Part shown: in pieces, positions 1 to 11,850 of the stretch
Position numbering within the stretch: the first letter of the stretch is position 1
Layout of the letters: every line of letters starts with the position of its first letter
Source: Ephemerocybe angulata
Taxonomy: Eukaryota > Basidiomycota > Agaricomycetes > Agaricales > Psathyrellaceae
Length of the DNA: 64,000 nt
Direction: 5' to 3'
Assembly (NCBI GenBank): GCA_013368325.1
Contig: JAACJK010000111.1
Coordinates: forward strand, 620,001-684,000
Position numbers and translations under genes: made by a program
Notes under the pieces: generated by a model
Told to the model about the DNA's origin: nothing
Database searches by the model: none
The model's input: the letters and a program-made list of their open reading frames with translations, nothing else

Positions 1-612
1 GATGCAGGATCTCGCCGCTGCTACTGCCCGTACGTTCGCTTCCCCTATCCCCTTTCCTTCTCTTTCATATACTTACACTAAATCGGAATGCAGAATCACC
101 ACCCTCGCGCAAACGTAAACTCTCAGAATGCGAATACTCGTCCTCTTCCGCCTCCGCCTCCTGCTCATCGCTAGGAGACAACTCCTCTCCCTCCGTACGT
201 CCGCCTTCCATCCTTCTCATACAACCTAATCTAACATATCCTTGATGAACAGACCCCCTCCTCGCGCTCCTCAAAGCGCTCCCGCTCAGACGCCTACTCC
301 CAATCCGCCGACGCCGCCATGGACGTCGAAGAGCCGCTCTTCACCTCCCCCGCCGCCTCCGCCTCCTCCACCTCCCTTATCTCCTCAGCATCAGCATCGG
401 CCTCGGCATCGACCTCCAGCCTCCCCAGCCTGTCGTCAACACCGGTATCGGCGTGGACGAAGACCTCGCCGTCGCCGTCCCTGTGCGCCTACGCCTGCGC
501 AGCGTGCGAAGCCTCCTTTGTTGAGAAGGAGGAGTTGAGGGCGCATGGGGAGGAGGCGAGGGGGGAGGGGAGGACGGCGTGTGGGGTCGCTGTGGAGTAC
601 GCTTTTGAGTGA
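1..612 (+). CDS. 3' end of a Ser-rich C2H2-like zinc-finger protein (5' truncated by window)
   Basis: Three exons fit one frame: 1-29, 94-194 and 253-612, with GTACGT donors and CAG acceptors. The peptide has a basic patch (SRKRKLSE), Ser-rich linkers and a C-terminal finger. The finger reads CAAC, then 12 residues including a Phe and a Leu, then His, then a Cys 11 residues later, so the last ligand is Cys instead of the usual His. The basic patch suggests nuclear location, and a transcription-factor role is inferred from the finger. The gene probably begins before position 1, although an in-frame ATG lies at position 2. The alternative Pro-rich reading of 242-538 is a frame shadow. Moderately sure it is coding, less sure of function. 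Confidence 0.6.
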
Positions 613-3600
613 ACGCTCCTCCCCTTGCCCTTTCCGACATTCCGCATAAAAAAGCCGCCTTTGTGGCGCCCCTCCTACCTACGCCTACCTCGACTTGGAC
701 TTGGAAGCTTCCTTGCTCTATCTACTCTACCTCGACTTCGACTTGGACGACCAGTCATCATCGACTTCGACATCATCGACCGCACTGAGGCTCAACCCTC
801 GCTATGTTCGCTTAATCGTCGCCCCTCATCGCATTGCATATTCATCGATCACATTCATCGCATACCTTACGACCGACATCACGACCCACCCCCGCGCTCG
901 CTCTACCTCTACCTCAACATGGCCGAGCACCTCTCCGGCCGACTTGCTCAACCCCAGCCCCCCGAGCCCGACTGCCAGAAACCCGGACCTCCCTGCTTCC
1001 TTCCCGAGCATTCTCCATCCCATCCCAACCCAACGAAAACGGGCCCCCCTTGCATTTGTACTATCATCCATCATCATCATCATCGCATCCACTCGTCTGT
1101 CTGTCTGTCTTGTCGCATTGCATCTGCATCTCTCTCTCATGTTTCGTCTCCTCTTCTCCTCTTCTCGTGTCCCTTGCATGTCTTGTTTCTTGCATCCATC
1201 TACAAGCTTGTCTTGCCGTGTCCTCTCTACGAACGAAATAATCTTGTTTAATTCATTCGCTTCGCATCGCTTCTGTGTACCACCATCTATCACCTATCAT
1301 ACTTCCTCTTCCTTGATACTTCCTCTTCCTTGTTCGACATACTTCTCATCGTATGGTCTTCCGCTTCCTCTTCCTCACCCGAGTCCGATATTCTCCCTGC
1401 CCGGCTGGCCCCCACGCTCAGGCTCAGCGATCTATCTTTCTTACGCTTACGCTTATCCTGCTTCTGAATGTTGAATGTTTGTTTCGTTTACGGTTTACCT
1501 TGCTTAGTGCCTTGCCGACCAACATTGTTGGCAGTCTTCTTGTGAATGTCTTTCCCATGTAACGTGTACTTTATCGACGATATCTTGGACACTTTCTTGG
1601 CTGCGTTTAGTGTAGTGCGATTGGTATAATTTACTTAGTTATCTATCTAGTGTTGTGGTTGTTGTCGAAAGAATGAAAGAGGAGTTGAAGCTTTAGTACT
1701 GCAGTACCTCCCATCTACCCCGTGTGTGTATTGTGAGGGCCTGGGTGAGAAGACTCGGTGCACGATGCGTATCCGCAGGGAGAAGAGAATTCAGAGAATT
1801 CAGACGGACCGCGGACGGACGTGTTAATCATACGTTGACGTTGGTCGTGGCCGTGGTGGGAGGCGGATTGCAGTGGGAGGCGAAACCTTCTTTCTGCCAG
1901 CCTGAGCCTGAGTTGTGCCCACACTCACGGACGCGGAAACTTGACACGGACGCGGAGGCCACGGGGCGGAGGTAACCTTCAGTGGGGGCCACACGCTTGC
2001 TCCGTGCGTCTATCGATAGGTTATCCATCCATCCATCCATCCATCTGTTTATCGAAGGAAGGATCATAGTAGCCACTCAACCGACCGTCTTCTACATGTA
2101 GTACTTCCAACTTCCTTCGCCTCGAGTCCAACTCGAAGTAACTTAAGTTCTATTCGCGTCCGACACCGACGCACACCGACGGCTCCACCCAAGTTTCAAA
2201 CCTGTTCCAACCCTGTGATAAATTCACCCAGCCGCCCGACGCTGTCGCTACAACGAATACGGGAATACGGTGTACCGCATGCGTGCCATTGTGGGAGGAC
2301 GCGAAGGCGTGAGTAGGTACGTATTGTTAGGAGGGCCCTGGGATTTTAATAAAGACTTGCGGGGATGGGGTGATGGATGATGCTCCCTGTGCGCGTGCAG
2401 GCGTGCAGTGGGAATTCGTTCGACCGTGCAGGTTGGTCTAGGTTGGTCACGGTGGAAGGTTGGTGGAAGGGGTGGGTGCAGTAGGACATAGCCGTTGTGG
2501 GAACTTGAAGGCTTGGCTGCAGGGTGGCATAGGGTGGGATGTGCGAGCGGGAGTTCGGAACGGTCGGTTCAATGGAGGGCACCGTCCGTGGGTGGGTAAA
2601 TTACATGTTAAGGAGGGTCGGGGGCCTCAGGGTGGGCACGGAGCTTAAGGTATAGGGAGGTATGTATTGTGCTTATTGAGTTGTTTATTGTATAGGTGTG
2701 AGTGTTGGGCATGGGAGTGGGAGCGCGCCGGCAGGGCGAATAGTTGCTACAGCGCTTAGGCGGGCGCCTTGACGTTGGGCGCGCCCAGGCGTCGCACGCG
2801 TCCTCCGGAGAATTTGGGTGTGTGGGGGATGGATAATTGAATTTAGGGCGTTATCTCTTGACAGTGAGAATCTCTGCTCGCTGGAGAGTTCGCTTCACAG
2901 ATAAGTAGATACTTAGATAGATCGGCGGTCTCCCTGTGTGTGCGGGCTGCGCTGCCCGACCGACGGGCGTGGGTGTGGGACGAGCCAGCGTTCAGCAAAG
3001 ATATATTGGAATTTGGATGGATGAGCTGTTACGCCGCTGTATATTTACTTATGTAGGACACAAGCATACTGGTTGGTTGACCGTTGACGGTGGGAGTTGG
3101 GGAGATTGCGGGATGCCAGGTAGTCACGGATGCGGGGCAGTCTCGTTGTGGCTAATATTTGACATGTCTTGACGGTCTTGCTTGACACTAGTAGGCAGGT
3201 TGGAGTGGGACTCGTGGGGACGACGGTTTACCGGTACCACCGGATATGAGGGCTTGAAGTGGAAGAATGTGGGGAGGAACAGGATGTGTCATTGTCAGGT
3301 CACGCTGAGCTTGCTTGTTAGTGTCATTGTTTTCCAAATGCACCGCGACGTTTGTGCTAAGTAGGAGGCATGAGAATGTGAGGATGCACCTTGTATTTCG
3401 AGGGTTTGGCTGCTGGATTGTGGTAAGGTACATGAGAACTGAGATGTAATTTCATGTCTGCGAGGAGGGCTGGGGGATACCTTGTTCTCGACTCTCGAAT
3501 CAGAAATGAATGTTTCTTCCTCCCCTCAGCACACGTTTGTCTACATGCAACGCATGCATAGGTTCAAGAAGAATGAGGGTGCAGCCGATGAGAGTAATAT

Positions 3601-6600
3601 TTACCTGTTTGCAGATGGATCTGTCACCTGCAGAAGTTCAAGAAACTCGGGGCACGATGCGATGCCAGTATCAGGGTCCAGAATCTATGCGACTCGGATG
3701 CTGGCACCCACAACTCCCAGCCGCACACTACGTTCTGCGGCCTCCGAGTCGCCACACCGCAGCAGTACTTCTTATTCCTATGTCGCTGCCCTTCTTTTGA
3801 GTTTGATTCAATCCGTTACGAAGATCATGCTAACCAACGATGTCAATGATTGAAGTTGAAGTCAGATTGATAGTTCTTGACATGGATACTGACAAAGCCA
3901 CGTACCTACCCCAGCCAACAAAGAAGATGTAGATGTACAGTATATGTAAGTAAACTGGGGTAAACCTATGTGTACATTCGTTGATACAGGAGCTTACTTC
4001 GTGTGGGAGAGCCACCACACCTCAAGGAGCCAGAGATGTCCCGCGTGTGAGCGGCTCGGCGACTTGGGGCACGATGCAGATAGATGCTTTGTGCTCTGCG
4101 CAGCTTCGATGTATAGCCTAGGAAGTCCTGCTAGGCTCCGAGTAAGCAAGCAGTTAGATTACTGTATTGTAAGATGATGATTACAGAGGTTGTTGTGTCT
4201 AGATATCTTGCTTGATAGAACAGAACAGAAGGGGAAGCGAGCGAGGGAATGCTGGGTGTGTGGGAGGATGGCTGAACCTTAGACTGGTTAGACCTTGGAT
4301 CTAATCTTTCGAAACATGCAAGCTCCGACGAGTGTGGCTCAAGTGTGGCGGGGTTGGAGCTCCCTCCTTCTGATGGCAATCTTTTCTGCGACTGTGCCTA
4401 GACGTACTGAGCTCGGGTACGTCATTCAAGCCACTCTAGAAAAGGGCTATTTTAGTATTTGTGCCACTGGTCGTGATCCAGATACAGGCAGATAACAGAG
4501 GCGAGGACGCACATCCACATCTATAAACAGCATTGAAGATATAGATATAACAGATGCTGCCAAACACGAACTTCCTTCGCCGTGATTCTCGTATGGAGCT
4601 CCGTCGGGAGATCACAGATGTAGTGCGCGAGCGAGTAGTGGGGTGGAATTCGAAGGTATAATCGACCCTCTTCGTCCCCCGTGGACGGTCCGGATTTGAA
4701 GAAGGTTGCTAAGGTTAACTCAAATCTAAGAGGGTGCATGCGCATCCAATCGCACCCCGTCGTACCGATATCCGTAACTCGTGTCCTTAATCCCGCACCA
4801 GGTCCTCTGAATCGCAGGGCGTCTAGTAATATGAGCAGCATCATGCATCTAGCAGTGCATGTACGTGTGCGCCCCGAAGACTGCTGCCATCATACGTGAA
4901 AACTTTTGCCATGGGAGTCGGAGCAAGATGTCCCTGGCCCCCGCGTGCGCACATACATCGCCTTCGTGATTATGTAGCAGAAACGCAGCCTTCGCACGAC
5001 ACCACACAAGGCTGTATCGTATCCAAAATTTCTTGCAAATCCTACCCCAAATGCGCATAAATTAGAACTCGGAAGGCACCTCGCGGCCGCGTGCAAACAT
5101 TTCAAAGCAGACAACCGTTTTGTTAACAGCACCTCTCCTCCGCATAGGCCCGGAGGCGCCGGGAGGCACAAACTCCGCTTGAGAAGCTTCACAGCCTGTC
5201 TTTGAGCTTCTCACTGTTGCGTATCCAGCTGCGTGTCGGGTCTGGACGTGCAGCGGTCGCGGCGGCGCCGGACGGATAGGAGGGGCGCTTATCGGGGCGC
5301 TTAGCATTTGTCACGCATGTGACGGCTTTCGTGACCGATCGAGGGTTGAATGAAGTTAACGATGGCTTGCTATGGGGAGTCCGTATCTACCTCGGATGGC
5401 CCACGTACGAGGAGCACGGGGCAGCCTTCATCAAGCCTCGATATGTATTCATTTGCCCGCGAAAGGGGTCTACATACGTCAGTCCACCAGCGGGACAGTG
5501 CAGGAAGCGGACACGCTCGGTGCTTCTCGCGTCAACAACTTTATGCAAAGTATAAACCAGAGCTTAAAAATCCCAGCAGTAGAGCAAAAGGCCCCAGAGG
5601 GGCGAGCGGAACGCAGTTTACGCAGCGATAGAATAGACAGAATACATGCGTATTCCCTCCGAGTGGGAGGATTGGTGGTGAGCGGGTGGGTGGGCCTGCG
5701 GCTGGGAAGGTGTGACCTGGGAATGCAGGTACGCTGTATGACGACCACTGCGTCCGAGGGACAGATGACCTGCCTTTGGAAGCACAATTGCCCTCCTGCG
5801 TTGGTTGTACCTATCGACCCAGTGATGCGCTGGGGAGCCTGAACGGCGCAGGCAGCTAGTGTGTGGGAGGGAGCGATATGGACGGAGGGCCTTGTTGGGC
5901 TTGTCCTGCGGAGACGTAGATACGCCAACGCGGAACCGATGCTATGGACGAAGGTGTCTTTCGTACATCTGTGGGAGGTTCAAGGCAAGTGAGGCGGGGA
6001 GTACCGTTGGTTTTGGTTTGCAGGGGAGCGATTGGCTCGGATGCCGACAGACAGGCACCCGCCGCTCCATATTGGGCGTCCGAGTCGAGTCGAGTCCCGC
6101 AGGTCCCCCTGGTGCCACCGACAAGCCACCTATCAGCTCGGGGATTTTAATCGACATCATCGGAGGGATTCCGGGTGCGATAACGACGAGCGACGACGAT
6201 GATGATGAAAGCAAGCCTGAGAGAAATGTACAAGATGATTAGATGACAGACGAAAGCAGCAGGTGTATGCCGGTGCAGCGACGGTCCGTAAAAGGTCCTG
6301 TAGGAATCACGCCCAGCCGTACCTTGAGGATGGTAGCATGCGTAAGCCTGTGGTCATCAGGCACCAGAGAATAATGACACTAGACGGCCTGTGAACGTAT
6401 GGCTTGAATGAGTTTTTGGTTGAATTGATATTGGATTCGATGGACCGCGTACCTGGGTAGAGCACACGCCGCGGAACCGCGCTGTCTTCCCTATACAGTG
6501 GAGTTGGAGAAGCATTGCAGAACGGGTGAGGTTGGGTTGATGGTGGGTTCTGGCACAGAGACTGGTGACCTATGAAGTCATCAGTATCTGCATCCAGACG

Positions 6601-7645
6601 CGGCTCTATTCCAGTGAAGATCAAGAAGAGGATAGAGCATGTGTGCAGAGTTGGGACTTACAAAGTGGTATGGCCCAGTGGGAGCTGGTGGGAGTGCGAA
6701 CCGGTCGATTGCTATTGGAGAAACATACTGCTCTCCCAAAGGACGTAAACAGGCACACGGCCTTACGCATCCATGGTCCTTCCGATGAGCACGCTCAGCA
6801 GCCAAACCTGTGTGTAGTCATTAATATACATTATGGCTGGTGTAGGAACAAGAGCAGGTGTTGTGCATCTGCTGATGAGACAACAACATACTGTGAGAGG
6901 GCCAGGCAGATGGATAGATCATCACCTCAGCGAGCGTGGGTGTCCTTGGGCACAGGCTTGAGCCCAGGCTGCGAGTGGCTGCGCGGACGAAGGGGCGAGA
7001 TGCGCGCCATGGGAGTACAGTTGCACCGGCACAGCGGGCCAACGAGCTAGCGTTTGAGCAAGGTAAGATCTTCTCCGGATTGCCAGTCCTCCGAGGCCGT
7101 GGTGTCGCATGAGAAAAAATAGGGAATGCTCGCTGCGAGTGCCGGTGGACTCCATGCCTTTGTCCTATTGACATTTCCCAATGCAACATCTCCGAAGGTT
7201 GCCCCTCAATCTTCCCAGCCGGAAAACTTTTGTGCCCATGAGCGCCAAAGAGATGATCCTGCCGCAAGCGCAGATGAATGATGCTGCACGGCAAAGAGGT
7301 CGGCATGGATTGTGCACGCCGTGCACGGCGCTGCTGCTCTGCATACTGTGAGGCGCACGGGTGGTATAGCGATTGCGCTCGCCCAGGATCCATCAGTTAT
7401 CTAGATGGGCGAAGGAAGAGATCAAATGGCAAATCTCGAAGGATTAAGGAGAAATTGATCGCTTTAATTGACGGAGCATTCGGCTATGTCTGCTCCGTGA
7501 TGCATCATTTGGCGCTTGTTTTGAGGAACCGCATGGTCTCTCAAACGCTGGGAGGACATGGACAAGTACACTGATCATACGTTAGCTACACTTCCGGTCG
7601 TGTAAGATCGAGTTGGAAAGGGTACCCTTGTTTATCTTATGTTCT
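613..7645. other. Gene-poor stretch with pyrimidine-rich DNA and microsatellites
   Basis: 625-1560 is pyrimidine-rich (CTC, TCTT and CATC runs) and gives long low-complexity ORFs on both strands; it is probably 3' flank of the first gene. Simple repeats occur at 1064-1085 (CAT), 1093-1110 (CTGT) and 2022-2046 (ATCC). From 2100 to 7645 I found only short ORFs with no repeated exon-phase logic. One Asp-rich C-terminal-like peptide at about 6110-6240 (+) looks protein-like but has no start I trust. The short phrase GGGGCACGATGC recurs at about 3648 and 4066. Confidence 0.4.
2022..2046. repeat. (ATCC)n microsatellite
   Basis: About six consecutive ATCC units are visible. Confidence 0.85.
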
Positions 7646-8113
7646 TCATGTTATCTGATACACCCCTTGCCTGACACAACTGTCACATTGCCTTGAAGTC
7701 GTGCGCCTGTGATTCTTGTGATTTTCCTGTTCCACGCTCTCGATGTCCCCATCCTTCCTCATCCCCACTGTTTGATGAACATCATCCTTCTGCTGAGAAC
7801 GGGTTCGACCTTCTCGCGCTGCCCTAGAACTTCGCAGTGTGCTTGCGAAATGCGAACTGTCAAAATCATACAACTCTACAAGCAAATCCAATTCGTCCCT
7901 ATCATCGCTCATGGATATTGACATCACAAGGCGGCCACCGTGCGGCTCAGAGCCCTCGGCCCTGCCTTTGAAATTTGCTACCATCGACAGAAGCCTGCTT
8001 GCACTGCTGCGCTGCTGCGCTGCCGCGACTGCACCCAGTTCATAGTTCACGTCCTCCGAGGTCACATCTGGATCTCCAAGAGGTCTAGACAAAGGACCAA
8101 GATCGGGGATTCC
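7646..8113 (-). CDS. Possible hypothetical protein fragment
   Basis: An open frame on the minus strand encodes a peptide of about 155 aa with protein-like composition. An acidic helical stretch (SDDRDELDLLVELYDFD) is followed by a Ser/Arg/Lys-rich, Gln/Asp-rich tail. There is no ATG at its head; the frame opens at a TTG or at an unseen splice acceptor. No family is recognised. It stands alone in a gene-poor area, so it may be a decayed exon. Confidence is low. Confidence 0.25.
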   Translation of the reverse strand, partial: GIPDLGPLSRPLGDPDVTSEDVNYELGAVAAAQQRSSASRLLSMVANFKGRAEGSEPHGGRLVMSISMSDDRDELDLLVELYDFDSSHFASTLRSSRAAREGRTRSQQKDDVHQTVGMRKDGDIESVEQENHKNHRRTTSRQCDSCVRQGVYQIT

Positions 8114-8133
8114 CAATCACATCGGATCCTGTG

Positions 8134-11100
8134 ACGTTTAGAGGCACCCAAACCGGCTCTCACGCGGGATTCCATTAGCGCCCAGCGCAGCCGCAGACTA
8201 TTCAATACGCCATGATAACAGCTCGGACCTGAGCCAAGTGAAAGACAGTTCGAGGTTAGCTTTCCGTTATCTTCAAGATCAGCTAACCTTTCTATAGATG
8301 TCTGAATATGGTAGACCAACGGGACTTGCTCAGATGCACGATCCTGTAACAGTCAGAGAATAAGCGCGCGTAGGCACGCTCATCCCGGCAAACCCGCTAC
8401 CGATGAGCGCTGCCCGGGATTGACAGTTGCGCTCTCGTAGGATCTGCTACTCTAAAAGATGTGCGCAAGGACCTGGGACGATCTAAGGATCTCAGTCTAC
8501 CGTCCTCCTATTTACTATGCAATGAGTCGGACATTGATCACTTCGAACTTTCATTTCACTGAGTGTTATCTCACGTATATCTTCTAGTAAGTCTATAGAA
8601 TCTGCCCACTGATCCTCTTACATTGCTCTCACGTTCTCGAGTTGTGGATGAGCGAGCATTGCTTCGAATCGGCGTATTTACGAGTGCGCTTGACGAATCA
8701 TAATCATGGCTTACCAAAGAGCTTCGAGGAGGGCATGAGAAAGGTGGGGAGAAACCGCGAGGCACCTACTTCGCATCTAACGTCGATTCTAATCCAAGCT
8801 CGGAAGTGAAATAGTGTGGAACAATTCACACTCAACAAGGGGATTCCGTACCGTGCCAATACCGTGCCTTTTTCGACAAATCGGGGAGGTGGCAACAAGG
8901 ATCCAGAGCGATCGGATTATTCCAAGAGTGATGACATGCTATTGAGTCTCTGGCGAGGCCCCAGAACCTGTGTATGCACGCTTGGAGAACCGCTGGGAAT
9001 CCGTACTACCCAAGCTTCCTTTGCGATACGTGTTCTCCGAGCGGGTAGAGCAAGAAAGGACCCTAAATATGTAGTGCATATGAGTACTCGGAGTAATGAC
9101 ATCCCTCTACTGGCATAGTTAGCACAGACCTTACTGTGGTATCAAGGCTTCTGGAAGTGCAGTGGGCTTTCTCCGCCCACACAACATGAGAAAATTGTTT
9201 TCCGTCGATCAGACTTGCGCCCCAATTTTGATGGATACGCCGACTGCAATTGAAGCGACGGTTGCGAATCGTTGTGAAAGATCTTTGATCAGTGCTTGGG
9301 AATACCGAGCGGTGGTGGACCTAGGACCCGATGGAACTTTCAATGTCCTTGCGATTGATAGTTACCCGGAGGGATAATTACACCAAATGAGCACAAAGAG
9401 TATAGACCACGCTGAAGTTGATTTGTCTAACTCCGCAATTTATCTTGACGTGAGCTGCAGCGAGGTCTGCTAAGTCAACATACCACTGTGTTTATACTTA
9501 CTGTGAACGTAATAACGAAGCCGTTGTTGTTGAAGTCTGACGTGAACCCTCCCCAAGGCATCCCGTATAAATCTATAACCGCCCCTCCGACACTAATCGT
9601 GGTATTAAACGCCCACTCCGACATGCTTTAGAGCTGGGAACCGCGACATTCCACCGCAAATTGTCCGAGGCCAGGAAGACTCTCAGTCAATTCGATGCCT
9701 AGCTGACGTTTGTGGAAGATCTCTTCAGGTGCAGGGAAGCCCGTAGAAGAGAAAGAGAAGAAGCTGATAAGTTGAACGTGTTGCGCCGTGGAAAAGAGGA
9801 CGGCGAGGGAGGTCGTATGTCATGATCAAATCGAAGGTTCCCTAACGTACACAATCAACAGATGCCCGGTCCGACGGTTGGACTTAGAGGGAAGAAGATC
9901 TGAAGTCTTCTTTCCCAAATAAACGAGATGTCTAGAACGATTGCAATCCGAGTCAAAACTAGATAGGAAAGATTCTTAGCGGTTCACCGCGCAGAAGAGG
10001 GCGCCACCTTGTGATTTTCAGGAGGGAAGACTGAATCCTAGCCTCAAGTGTTTTTGAGTCGCTGTCACAGAAGAGAAGATACAAAAGCAATTTGAGGGTC
10101 TAATTTGTTTTGAGGGTCCAGCAGTCACACGCAAGTGAGCACACTTATCCTCCTTTAAGACTGGAAGGGATGCTCCACCCAGATGAAATTGAAGACTTAG
10201 ATGTAGGATGAAACTTCTCATCGGGAAGGCCTCAGGCGCCAGCACCGAGATCATACTGTATCAGGGCTCCCTCGAGCGCTGAGTGTCGAAGAAAGCTGCT
10301 AAACTATTTTGACTTCGGAACTCCGAAACGCAAATCTCATCGAATCCATTCAGATCCCAAGGATCAGGGCTCAGACGGACGGCACCAACCTGGGTTGACC
10401 GTCGCAAGAACGGCGGCTAGGGAGCAATTTAATGGGGTATCGCAGCAAAGGAAGTTATCACTCACATGTTCGAACGCCGAAGCAGAGATCGAGATGAAAT
10501 TCTTGCGTTGAGGTTAGATGGGGTCCAAGTGTGCCACTCCGTAACGGCAACGAGGTGCAGACTAGACCGAACCTTGGGAAAGCACCGCTCAAATGCAGTA
10601 AGCCTCCAAAGGTAGTTAGCAAAGGGCTTCCCCGCGCCGAGCTCGAGCCCATTGCACGCCTCCCCGAAGGTCTTATCCAATCACAAGACACAGGCGCTTG
10701 ACTTGGTGAGACTTGATGTTCGTTCAAAGATCGTCGATGAATCGATAAGATTGAGGCGAAGAGGTGCTCGAGGAAGGTGTGATATTGATGCCTCGTGTTA
10801 GGAGTCGAAGGGGTGAAAACCATTCAAGGACTTGCCTCGCTCACCTTGTAATCAGACCCGATAAAGATGCTTTCAGGGCCCTTCTGCTTGAAATTGAAGT
10901 CATATTTCTCACCAGTCGGAACTATCCATCGAGAAAGGCCCCAGTTTCAAATTGTGGTGAATGGAAGGCGATCGAACTGCACACGAGGCGTTGAACCACA
11001 CCTCAGGGTGCGCCATCGAAGTCCCCGGCCGCTTGATACCACTTACGAAGGTGCCCTCCCCAATCCTCGGTGATCCCTCAGCCATTTGTCATTAAACGTC

Positions 11101-11361
11101 GAACCCCCGAAGGCTGTGTCCTTTTTTACTCGGGCTCTGCCACTCGTGCCAACTCATGTTGAATGTGAGAGTATTGTGCATGATAGATAAGAGGATGCGA
11201 GCTGAGCGCTGAGCGCCGGGCCTCAGTGTCGCTTAAGCGAGGCTTTGTTTGGGTTTGCTAACAGAATCTCATGTCGAGGTACTGGGAAAATCAGCATCTC
11301 GAAAAGGTGTAATGTGACACTCACAACACGAATGGCTGGAATAGTCATAATTATGGGCGGG
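8134..11361. other. Stretch without a supported gene
   Basis: Both strands contain ORFs of 60-120 codons (for example 8816-9118 and 9162-9377 on +, 10458-10823 on -), but none has a recognisable domain or consistent splice phases. Composition is less GC-rich than the coding regions. Nothing is called here. Confidence 0.4.
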
Positions 11362-11668
11362 TTTCTTGGACAAAAATAAAATCAATGAAACTGGATTGAT
11401 GAATGCCAGGGATCACTGTATTTGGACTAATGAGGAGCTCCGTTCACTGATTTCTCATTAATGAACACCCTCCGTCAATGATTTCAAATCAATGAAAAAT
11501 GGGCATTCCATGTCTTCATAGTGGTGAGCGCTGCTGAGCATTCCTCAGGAGCTTAAAATAAGATAGTCTTCAGGAAGACACTTAGTATAAACCCACTGTC
11601 CTTCACCATACTTACTCTCAAAACATTGACGCCCTCATTAACTTTCATTACTATCCATATATGGAAGG
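11362..11668. repeat. Possible degenerate MITE-like repeat, copy 1 (AATGA/TCATT-rich)
   Basis: This stretch begins with TTTCTTGGACAAAAAT and contains many AATGA/TCATT words. It ends with AAACATTGAC at 11621 and CCATATATGGAAGG at 11655. The same three blocks occur at 39067-39260, with the first block inverted and on the other side. That shared content argues for a dispersed element. No target duplication was found. Confidence 0.4.
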
Positions 11669-11850
11669 ACTTGGCAAAAGTCGGAGAATCAATGCTCTCT
11701 GATGCCCGAAGCTGCCAGCCGGAGATGCCGTTAACATGCCGCTATCGTGCCGCTGTGCTCAGGCGCAGGGGTTGACTCGATTTCACACAGGATGCAAACA
11801 GGACAAGTACAAGTAGATTATATGTCTCTATACACATGAAAGGAAGCACA

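Noticed and set aside
242..640. Pro-rich ORF (+) and Arg-rich ORF (-) over the first gene
   Set aside because: They are frame shadows of the Ser-rich zinc-finger coding exon, which has consistent introns.
625..1474. Long overlapping ORFs in pyrimidine-rich DNA
   Set aside because: Low-complexity CT-rich sequence keeps several frames open; no start, splice or domain support.
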